38,511 nucleotides of DNA from DASZHJ01 sp035604335 (GTDB lineage: Bacteria > Pseudomonadota > Alphaproteobacteria > ATCC43930 > CGMCC-115725). Under the pieces are notes generated by a model. It was given only the letters and a program-made list of their open reading frames with translations. It did not search any database and was not told the DNA's origin. Numbering within the stretch: position 1 is the stretch's first letter; every line of letters starts with the position of its first letter. This document shows positions 32,469 to 38,511 of the stretch, in pieces. The stretch is taken from contig DATNIT010000044.1 of assembly GCA_035604335.1 (NCBI GenBank), positions 1 to 38,511 on the forward strand, given 5' to 3'. The translations under genes and the position numbers were made by a program.

Positions 32469-33524
32469 ATGCAATTGGGTCTCTTCAACCTGATGACGCA
32501 GCGCGAGCGCGGCCAGTCGCCGCGTCAGATCTATGCCGACATGATCGAGCACGTGAAGCTTGCCGAGGACATGGGCTTCGACACCGCGTGGTTCGCCGAG
32601 CATCACTTCTCGAACTACTGCCTCTGCCCCTCGCCGCTGGCGATGGCGATCTACACCGCGCCGCAGACGAAGCGCATCCGGCTCGGGCCCGCGGTGATCG
32701 TGGCGCCCCTCTACCACCCCCTCCGAATGCTTGAGGAGATTTCGCTGCTGGACACCCTAAGCGGCGGTCGCCTGGTGCTGGGCCTCGGCAGCGGCTATCA
32801 GCAATACGAGTTCCACAAGTTCGGCGTCGACCTCAAGGCCGGCCGCGACATCCTGCTGGAGACGCTCGATATCCTCGAGGCTTTCTTCGCCGGCGGACCG
32901 CTCCGCTACGCGGGCAAGCACCTCGGCATTCCGGAGACCCATTTCAGCTTCCGCACGCTCCAAGCACGCCCGGACATCTATATCGCCGGCCTCCTGAGCG
33001 ATCCCGTGACCCAGGAGCGTATTGCGCGTGCGGGCTATGTCCCGTTCTTCACCACGGGTTGGAGCAGCCTCGAGGAGATCGCGAAGCTGCGCGACACGGT
33101 CGGCCAATTCCATCGGGCCGCCGGCAAGAATCCGGCGACGATGAAGTTCGCGATTCAGCAATACATCTTCGTCACCGACGACCGCAGCGAGGCGGTCAAG
33201 GCGGCGGAAGGAGCCCGCTACATTCGCCGCATCGCCGCCGCCATGCGCGACAACTACGCGCGCCTAGACGGCGCCTTCCTCGAGGAGGTTCCCGCGCCCA
33301 GCGAGCCCCCGCTCGAGGAAATCATGGGTCGCATGATCATCGGCGACGCGGAAACCTGCGCCGAGAAGCTCGTCCGCGAGGTGGAGACATTGCGCATCAG
33401 CCATCTGAGCTGTTTCATGGGCCTTCCGGGCCTGCCGCAACGGAGCATCCTGCGCTCGATGGAAAGATTCGGCGCCGACGTGATGCCGTGGATCGAGAAG
33501 GCCGCCCGCGCGATCACCGCGTGA
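32469..33524 (+). CDS. LLM-class flavin-dependent monooxygenase (luciferase-like)
   Basis: 351 residues, ATG at 32469 with GGGAG about 8 nt upstream. The TIM-barrel of bacterial luciferase-like enzymes is seen from M-Q-L-G-L-F-N, F-D-T-A-W-F-A-E-H-H-F near 38-48, I-R-L-G-P-A-V-I-V near 72-80, P-L-R-M-L-E-E-I-S-L-L-D near 85-96 and G-R-L-V-L-G-L-G-S-G near 99-108. It would use FMNH2 from a separate reductase to oxidise a small organic substrate. No flavin reductase gene is adjacent; the SDR upstream is not one. Substrate not predictable. Confidence 0.88.
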   Translation: MQLGLFNLMTQRERGQSPRQIYADMIEHVKLAEDMGFDTAWFAEHHFSNYCLCPSPLAMAIYTAPQTKRIRLGPAVIVAPLYHPLRMLEEISLLDTLSGGRLVLGLGSGYQQYEFHKFGVDLKAGRDILLETLDILEAFFAGGPLRYAGKHLGIPETHFSFRTLQARPDIYIAGLLSDPVTQERIARAGYVPFFTTGWSSLEEIAKLRDTVGQFHRAAGKNPATMKFAIQQYIFVTDDRSEAVKAAEGARYIRRIAAAMRDNYARLDGAFLEEVPAPSEPPLEEIMGRMIIGDAETCAEKLVREVETLRISHLSCFMGLPGLPQRSILRSMERFGADVMPWIEKAARAITA

Positions 33525-33584
33525 ATTCGGAGGTGCGCGGTCGGAAGGAGGGCCCGCGGCACGCTTCCGATGTCGACGCCTGCG

Positions 33585-34898
33585 TCAGCCGCGCACGTGG
33601 TCCCACCAATCCAAGAAGTTGAAATAGGCGATCACGAAGGGCAGGAACCAAGGCTTGTTCCAATAGTAGGGACGACTTGGGAATGGGCGCCCGTCGAACG
33701 GCGTCTTGCCCTCGGGATTGCGCAGCACCTTGAGCCCGACCTTGTGGCCAAGATAGGTGCCCATCGGCATGCCGACGCCGCAATAACCCATGGCGTAGTG
33801 GATGCCGTCGTGGACGCCGATATGCGGCACCTCGTCGAAGGTGAAACCGGCTTGACCCTCCCAGCAATGGGTGATCTTGACGTCCTTTAGCTCCGGGAAG
33901 ACCTCGGTCATGACGCCGTGCAGCGCGCGAGCCTTGCCGATCAGGCCGCCCTCCTCCCTCCCGGTGCGACCGCCCAGGATGATGCGCGTGTCATCGGGCG
34001 AGCGGCGAATCCAGTAAATGTTGATCTTGCTGTCCAAGATGGTGCGGCCGCGCGGAATCAGCCGATCCAGCGTGGCCTTGGGCAGGGGCTCGGTGGCGAT
34101 CTGGAACAGCTTGATCGGCAAGATGCGGCGCTGGAACCACTTCACCTCCGGCCCCGAATAGCCACAGGTTGCAACGATCACGTCGCGGGCGCGCACCCTT
34201 CCGCGCGAAGTCGCAACGCTAAAGCGCCCGTCCTCCTCGCGAACAATGCCGGTGACTTTGGTGCGGCCGTGCACTTCCGCGCCCGAGGCAACAGCGCGAT
34301 CAAGAAGCCCCAAGTGATAGAGGCCGGGATGCACCGAGCCGGTGTCGTGGAGCAGCATGCCGCCGTGGTAGCGGTCGGAACCGATCTCGCTCCGTTGCTG
34401 CTCCCTGGGCACCATCTCGAGGTTCATCTCGATGCCCGCCTCGCGCAGCTTGTCGTAGTCCTTGGATAATTTCTTGTAGTGGCTCGGCGTGTGGGCGGCG
34501 ATGAAGCGGGAGCAGTAGGTGAAGTGACAACGGATCTGCTCCTGCTCGATCAGGTTGACCGTGTAGTTGTGGGCTTCGATCGCTTGGCTTGCCAAATCCT
34601 TGCCTGCCTCCTTGCCGAACTTGCCGGCGAGAGGCTCGAACTTGTGCCAGAGGGTGCGGCCGACGTACCCGGCGTTGCGCGAGGAGGCGCCATAGCCCGG
34701 ATCCTCGGCATCCAGCAGGAGGACGCCGCGACCGTTGCGGGCGAGAGTGAGGGCCGCCGAGGTGCCCGTGTACCCCGAGCCGACGATCACGACGTCCGCC
34801 TCCGCGGGTAGAGGCTTCTCCGGCGTCTGCGGCCGCGGCGCAGCCTCCCACCAATAGGGATCGGTCTTGAACTCAGGTGCGAAGATATCAGTGGACAT
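33585..34898 (-). CDS. FAD-dependent amine/amino-acid oxidase (DAO family, PuuB-like)
   Basis: 437 residues. The FAD dinucleotide loop D-V-V-I-V-G-S-G-Y-T-G-T-S-A-A lies at about 35-49 and L-L-L-D-A-E at the end of strand 2. G-A-S-S-R-N-A-G-Y-V-G near 69-79 is the substrate-side signature of gamma-glutamylputrescine oxidase and other DAO members. G-Y-C-G-V-G-M-P-M-G-T-Y near the C-terminus closes the FAD site. The N-terminus (P-Y-W-W-E) also matches PuuB-like proteins. The last 25 residues are unusually aromatic and hydrophobic (F-L-P-F-V-I-A-Y-F-N-F-L-D-W-W), perhaps a membrane-contact tail. Divergent from a TetR gene and near a polyamine-type ABC system, so it may oxidise an imported amine (inference). 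Confidence 0.85.
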   Translation of the reverse strand: MSTDIFAPEFKTDPYWWEAAPRPQTPEKPLPAEADVVIVGSGYTGTSAALTLARNGRGVLLLDAEDPGYGASSRNAGYVGRTLWHKFEPLAGKFGKEAGKDLASQAIEAHNYTVNLIEQEQIRCHFTYCSRFIAAHTPSHYKKLSKDYDKLREAGIEMNLEMVPREQQRSEIGSDRYHGGMLLHDTGSVHPGLYHLGLLDRAVASGAEVHGRTKVTGIVREEDGRFSVATSRGRVRARDVIVATCGYSGPEVKWFQRRILPIKLFQIATEPLPKATLDRLIPRGRTILDSKINIYWIRRSPDDTRIILGGRTGREEGGLIGKARALHGVMTEVFPELKDVKITHCWEGQAGFTFDEVPHIGVHDGIHYAMGYCGVGMPMGTYLGHKVGLKVLRNPEGKTPFDGRPFPSRPYYWNKPWFLPFVIAYFNFLDWWDHVRG

Positions 34899-34933
34899 TC
34901 TACCCCCTTAATAGCGGCTGTTCAGTTTGCCTC

Positions 34934-34956
34934 ATTCGATGTGCCAGCGATCGAAT
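34934..34956. promoter_or_regulatory. Candidate TetR operator, perfect inverted repeat ATTCGAT-n9-ATCGAAT
   Basis: Two perfect 7-bp arms (34934-34940 and 34950-34956) with a 9-nt spacer lie in the 156-bp gap between the divergent oxidase (start 34898) and TetR gene (start 35055). Size and position suit binding by a TetR dimer that would control both promoters. The site is AT-richer than its surroundings. Confidence 0.55.
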
Positions 34957-35054
34957 TTACTTATCGCCCGCTTGCGCATTTTTGGGAAACCAAGGAATGT
35001 CGACGATCCGCCCGATTCGGCGATCGAGGCCTCTCGAGCACAACGGACTCTGAC

Positions 35055-35903
35055 ATGGCCAGCAGAAGAAAGCCCAAGGCGGCGCGCAGACCCCGCGCTC
35101 TCGCGGGCACGAGCCGTCGTCGCGGCATCGAGCGCGGCCAGCTGCTGCAGTCGGCGGCCGAGCTCTTCGCGCAAAAAGGCTACCACGCCACCAGCCTCGA
35201 CGACATCGCCGGCAGGCTGCACATCAAGAAAACGACGATCTATCACTACATTGACGCCAAAGAGGATCTTCTGATCGAGATCCACGATGCGCTCTTCACC
35301 ATGCTGGAGCGCGCGCTGGTGCCGATCGCGAAATCCGCGCTGGCGCCGGACGAGCAGCTGCGCCGGATGATCCACGGCTATATCGAGACCATCACGGCCC
35401 ACTCGGACATGTGCGCGGTCTATTACGCGACCACCGCCATGGTCATGCGCGCCTCGCCCGGCGTCTCGGCCCGCAGCCTGCAGACCATCGTCCGGCGCGG
35501 CCGCACGCTGGAGAAGCTCTTCGAGCGGATCATCGTCGACGGGCAGCAGCGCGGGCTGTTCCGCGCGCTCACGCCGCGCCTCGTGGTGCTGGCGCTCCTG
35601 GGCATGTGCGAGTTCGTGGCCTATTGGTTCCGCCTTGCGAATTTTCCGCCCGACAAGATCGCCGCGGAATTCGCGCTCATCCTGGAGACCGGCATCAAGA
35701 GCGACGGCAAGACCGCTCGCGGCGCGTGGCCACGGCCCGCCAACATCGCGGAGGCGCTGGAGCCCGCGGTCACCGGCGTGTCCGAGCTCCTCGAGGGCGT
35801 GTTGCGCGTGTCGAAACACTTGGTGCGAGCCGAGGAACAATTGGAACAGGGCATCGCCGAGGCGATCGCACCGCGCGGCCGCCGCGATCGAGCCGCGCCT
35901 TAG
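35055..35903 (+). CDS. TetR/AcrR-family regulator
   Basis: 282 residues from ATG at 35055; the frame opens earlier (34941), but that part would overlap the putative operator and is not HTH-like. After a basic N-terminal tail (R-R-K-P-K-A-A-R-R), residues about 33-78 form the TetR HTH: L-L-Q-S-A-A-E-L-F-A-Q-K-G-Y-H-A-T-S, D-D-I-A-G-R-L-H-I-K-K-T-T-I-Y-H-Y-I, K-E-D-L-L. The C-terminal ligand domain is longer than in most family members (about 190 usual), with an extra C-terminal helix region near 235-275 rich in Glu and Leu. Probable local repressor of the oxidase and itself, and possibly of the downstream ABC genes 120 bp away. Confidence 0.87.
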   Translation: MASRRKPKAARRPRALAGTSRRRGIERGQLLQSAAELFAQKGYHATSLDDIAGRLHIKKTTIYHYIDAKEDLLIEIHDALFTMLERALVPIAKSALAPDEQLRRMIHGYIETITAHSDMCAVYYATTAMVMRASPGVSARSLQTIVRRGRTLEKLFERIIVDGQQRGLFRALTPRLVVLALLGMCEFVAYWFRLANFPPDKIAAEFALILETGIKSDGKTARGAWPRPANIAEALEPAVTGVSELLEGVLRVSKHLVRAEEQLEQGIAEAIAPRGRRDRAAP

Positions 35904-36023
35904 ATCCTGCACGGGTGACATCGAACGGACGTGTCAATGTCCGCGCCAGAACAATGATGGCGTGCAGTTCTCTCTTTTCGGCTATTGCGTCGGCTGACCG
36001 ACCCGCTGGTCGGTAAATTCGCG

Positions 36024-37274
36024 ATGGACGCTCGCGTGACGATCGGAATATATTTTTCCGAAGCTCCGATCGAGGAGCACAGCCGCTCGACAGCCGTGGG
36101 AGGCAATGTCTTGGGGACCGACCTTGGACGCAGCCGACCGGTGCGCGTGCGAGCGGAAAACGTGTGGCACCGGTTCGCGGACTTCGTCGCGCTCCGCGGT
36201 GTATCGATCGAGATCCCCGCAGGGCAGTTCGTCACGCTCCTCGGTCCGAGCGGATCCGGCAAGACCACGCTCCTGCGCATCATCTCCGGGCTGCTCCGGC
36301 CGCAATCCGGCCGGATCTTCATCGGCGATCGCGACGTGACGCGGCTCCCCGCCGACAAGCGCGAAATCGGCTTCGTCTTCCAAAACTACGCGCTCTTTCC
36401 GCATCTGACCGTGTTCGAGAACGTCGCCTTCGCGCTGCGGCTGCGGCGAGTGCCGGCCGAGGAGATCGGGCGCCGCGTTCACGCCGCCCTGGAAAAAGTG
36501 TTCCTCGAGGGGCTCGACGCGCGCTATCCCTCGCAGCTGTCGGGCGGTCAGCAGCAGCGCGTGGCGCTCGCCCGCGCCATCGCCTTCGATCCCACCCTGC
36601 TTCTCATGGACGAGCCGCTGGGCTCGCTCGACAAGCGATTGCGCCAGCAGCTTCAGATCGAACTCAGGCGCCTGCAGCGCGCGGTCGGCATCACCACCGT
36701 CTACGTGACCCACGATCAGGAAGAAGCTTTCAGCATGTCCGACCAGATCGCGGTCATGGGCAGCGGCAAGCTTCATCAGCTCGCCTCGCCCGAGCAGATC
36801 TACCGACAGCCCGCGGACACCTTCGTCGCGCACTTCGTCGGCGACCTCAACTATTTCGAGGGCCGCTACTCGCCGGTCTCCGACGGCGGCGGCGTGGTCG
36901 AGACCGAGCGCGGCCTGTCGATCCGCGTGCGGCGCGAAGCGCGCGATGCGCCTGGCGCGCTCGTGGGTTGCGGAATCCGTCCGGAGAAGCTGCGGATCGA
37001 CGCCGACCACGCACCCTATGACAATCAGTTCAGCGCCAAGGTTCGGATGCTGACGTTTCGAGGCAGCCACTATTGGGCCGATCTCCTGCTTCCGTCGGGG
37101 GACGGACTGATCGCCATGCTGCCGGAGACGTCGCACATCGGCGAAGGCGACGAGGTCTCGGTGGGCTGGAATGCCGACGAGGTTCGCGTATTCCCGGCTA
37201 GCGAGAGGGCGCGGGGGCCGTGGCTCGCAAAGCGAGCTCCCGATCATGAAGCAACGAAAACGGAGGAGAGCTGA
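36024..37274 (+). CDS. ABC transporter ATP-binding protein (PotA/CysA-like)
   Basis: 416 residues from ATG at 36024; TTG 35985 upstream and GTG/TTG codons at 36094-36141 are alternatives, as the first 35-40 residues are not conserved. Nucleotide-binding domain: Walker A G-P-S-G-S-G-K-T-T near 75-83, Q-loop V-F-Q-N-Y-A-L-F-P-H, signature L-S-G-G-Q-Q-Q-R-V near 173, Walker B L-L-L-M-D-E-P-L near 193, H-loop V-T-H-D-Q-E-E-A. A TOBE domain follows (G-I-R-P-E-K-L), as in spermidine/putrescine, sulfate or sugar importers. It is coupled to the binding-protein gene by a one-base TGATG overlap. Permease genes are not in the window and should follow 38511. Confidence 0.9.
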   Translation: MDARVTIGIYFSEAPIEEHSRSTAVGGNVLGTDLGRSRPVRVRAENVWHRFADFVALRGVSIEIPAGQFVTLLGPSGSGKTTLLRIISGLLRPQSGRIFIGDRDVTRLPADKREIGFVFQNYALFPHLTVFENVAFALRLRRVPAEEIGRRVHAALEKVFLEGLDARYPSQLSGGQQQRVALARAIAFDPTLLLMDEPLGSLDKRLRQQLQIELRRLQRAVGITTVYVTHDQEEAFSMSDQIAVMGSGKLHQLASPEQIYRQPADTFVAHFVGDLNYFEGRYSPVSDGGGVVETERGLSIRVRREARDAPGALVGCGIRPEKLRIDADHAPYDNQFSAKVRMLTFRGSHYWADLLLPSGDGLIAMLPETSHIGEGDEVSVGWNADEVRVFPASERARGPWLAKRAPDHEATKTEES

Positions 37275-38458
37275 TGCGCATGCGATCGAGATGGAAGACG
37301 GCCATGATGGCGGTGCCCGCCGTCGTGGCGCTCACGGCCGGCTGGGGGTATTCCGCAGCGGCGGCGGACCGGCAGAGTCTGATCAAGGAGTTTCCGGCCG
37401 ACGTCCAGGCGCTGCTCACGCCGGATATTCCCGACGCGGTCATCGAGGCGCTGCTCAAGGTCCGCAAGGCCGGCGCCGACACGTTTGTCCTCAACGATTC
37501 CGGCGGCGAGCTCTATAAGGGCCAGCAGACCGCCTATCTCAAGAACTGGGAAGCCATCACGGGCTGGACCATCAAGGATGTGGCGCCCTCGCCCGATCCC
37601 GGCCAGGTCAAGGCGCAGGTCGATTCCGGCCATCCCCAGTGGGATATGTTCGAGACCGGCTCCAACGGCGACGCCATGGCCGAAGAGCAAGCGGGCCTGC
37701 TCGCAAAGCTCGATACGGGGCTCCTGAACCCGCTCATCGCAAAGTTCCCCAACGACGGCTATCAGCACACCGACACCTGGGTGCAATACAGCTTCTTCGG
37801 CGTGCTGCTGACGTGGGACCTGAAGAAGTGGCCGATGTCGGGACCTCACCCGACCAGCCCCAAGGACCTCTTCGATACCGCGAAGTTCCCGGGCAAGCGC
37901 TGCCTCTATAAGTATCCCGAGTACGGCGGCACGCTCGAATACCCGCTGCTCGCCGACGGCGTGGCACCCGACAAGCTTTATCCGCTCGACGTCGACCGGG
38001 CCTTCAAGAAGCTCGCCACGATCAAGAACGATATCGTGTGGTGGAGCAGCGGCGCCGAATCGATTCAGCACATCGTCAACGGCGACTGCGCCATGGGCGT
38101 CACCTGGCACGGCCGGCCGGCGCTGCGCTCGAAGGATGAGCCGAACCTGCCCGTCGGCACGAGCTGGGAAGGTGTGATGCTCATCGACTCCGGCTGGGCG
38201 GTGCCCAAGGGCGCCAAGCACCTGGAAGCCGCGAACTCGCTCCTCGCCTATGCCTTCACCGCGCAGAACCAGTGCAAGTTCATCAACACGATGGGCTATG
38301 GCATCCCGATCGACGGGAGCTGCGTCAACGACTTCGGCAAGCAGTGGGGCGTCACCAAGGAGCACCGCGCCTCGACGGCGACGCGGCAGGACGCCGACTA
38401 CTACGCGAAGAACATCAAGGACCTGATCTCCAAGTTCAACGCCTGGATCACGTCTTGA
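37274..38458 (+). CDS. ABC transporter binding protein (PotD/SBP family 1-like)
   Basis: 394 residues, ATG at 37274 with GGAGGAG just upstream. Residues 1-31 are a signal peptide (MRMRSRWK, hydrophobic core, S-A-A-A-A-D). The mature part carries G-G-E-L-Y-K-G-Q-Q-T-A-Y near 75-87 and W-D-M-F-E-T-G-S-N-G-D near 121-131. W-W-S-S-G-A-E-S-I-Q-H-I-V-N-G-D-C-A-M-G-V-T-W near 255-277 is close to the ligand-binding strand of PotD-like proteins. D-S-G-W-A-V-P-K-G-A and a late A-Y-A-F fit the extracellular solute-binding family. The ligand could be a polyamine or a related amine; the nearby amine oxidase agrees, but other ligands (sulfate, thiamin, sugar) are not excluded. Confidence 0.87.
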   Translation: MRMRSRWKTAMMAVPAVVALTAGWGYSAAAADRQSLIKEFPADVQALLTPDIPDAVIEALLKVRKAGADTFVLNDSGGELYKGQQTAYLKNWEAITGWTIKDVAPSPDPGQVKAQVDSGHPQWDMFETGSNGDAMAEEQAGLLAKLDTGLLNPLIAKFPNDGYQHTDTWVQYSFFGVLLTWDLKKWPMSGPHPTSPKDLFDTAKFPGKRCLYKYPEYGGTLEYPLLADGVAPDKLYPLDVDRAFKKLATIKNDIVWWSSGAESIQHIVNGDCAMGVTWHGRPALRSKDEPNLPVGTSWEGVMLIDSGWAVPKGAKHLEAANSLLAYAFTAQNQCKFINTMGYGIPIDGSCVNDFGKQWGVTKEHRASTATRQDADYYAKNIKDLISKFNAWITS

Positions 38459-38463
38459 TCGAG

Positions 38464-38482
38464 GCGAGCCCTCTCGGCTCGC
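38464..38482 (+). other. GC-rich stem-loop just after the binding-protein gene
   Basis: GCGAGCC (38464-38470) pairs perfectly with GGCTCGC (38476-38482) across a 5-nt loop CTCTC. It begins 5 nt after the stop codon. No T-run follows. Family knowledge: such intergenic stems often protect binding-protein mRNA so that it outnumbers permease mRNA. Confidence 0.45.
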
Positions 38483-38491
38483 TATCGGCGC

Positions 38492-38511
38492 GGGCGGCGG
38501 CAACGCCGCCC
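38492..38511 (+). other. Perfect 8-bp hairpin with GCAA tetraloop at the right edge
   Basis: GGGCGGCG (38492-38499) and CGCCGCCC (38504-38511) flank GCAA, a GNRA-type tetraloop, giving a very stable RNA stem. It may extend past the window. With the stem at 38464-38482 it forms a tandem hairpin pair between the binding protein and whatever follows; a terminator, attenuator or RNase-stopper role cannot be separated here. Confidence 0.45.

Noticed and set aside
37244..38503. 419-codon minus frame opposite the ABC binding protein
   Set aside because: Antisense to a gene with signal peptide and clear family motifs.
1..38511. tRNA, rRNA, riboswitch or transposase genes
   Set aside because: Looked for cloverleaf-type, rRNA-like and transposase-like sequence on both strands and saw none.

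Overview
The window is GC-rich, densely coded DNA, probably from a free-living alphaproteobacterium of the Rhodospirillales or Hyphomicrobiales type. That placement rests on gene content and base composition only: an AapJ-like binding protein, an FNR/FixK-type box, GTG starts and tight operons. No rRNA, tRNA, CRISPR array or insertion sequence was seen.

The left two thirds (1-24177) is one large surface-glycan or protein-glycosylation region. It opens with the 5' part of a long secreted repeat protein (minus strand, running off the left edge). Next come a non-coding stretch with a palindromic repeat, a tandem pair of family-2-like glycosyltransferases (minus), and two sulfotransferases of different families (plus). 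Then two long gene sets diverge from a 100-bp promoter region at 16154-16253. The leftward set (16153 to 6151) encodes two TPR-glycosyltransferases, a TPR-sulfotransferase, another TPR-glycosyltransferase, an acyl-adenylating enzyme, a family 2 and a family 25 glycosyltransferase. The rightward set (16254 to 24177) begins with a small secreted repeat protein that shares its N-terminal module with the large one. It continues with a fourth TPR-glycosyltransferase, a GT8-like enzyme, a tandem pair of GT-B enzymes and a three-domain GT8/TPR/methyltransferase fusion. There are no nucleotide-sugar synthesis, flippase or polymerase genes. This fits enzymes that modify proteins or a short glycan in the cytosol better than a capsule locus. 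My working hypothesis is that the TPR enzymes glycosylate, sulfate and methylate exported repeat proteins.

The right third is ordinary metabolism. At 24457-26872 a PaaK-like adenylating enzyme is followed by an orphan amino-acid-type binding protein. At 26882-31394 (minus) lies a 2-oxoacid:ferredoxin oxidoreductase operon (gamma, alpha, beta, then a GltD-like flavo-iron-sulfur subunit) with an FNR/FixK-like site upstream. At 31679-33524 there is a short-chain dehydrogenase and a luciferase-like flavin monooxygenase. At 33585-35903 a FAD-dependent amine/amino-acid oxidase diverges from a TetR regulator, with a perfect inverted repeat between them. At 36024-38458 are the ATPase and binding protein of a polyamine-type ABC importer whose permeases should lie beyond the right edge; two GC-rich hairpins follow the binding-protein gene.

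All functions come from reading motifs by eye; no database search was run.
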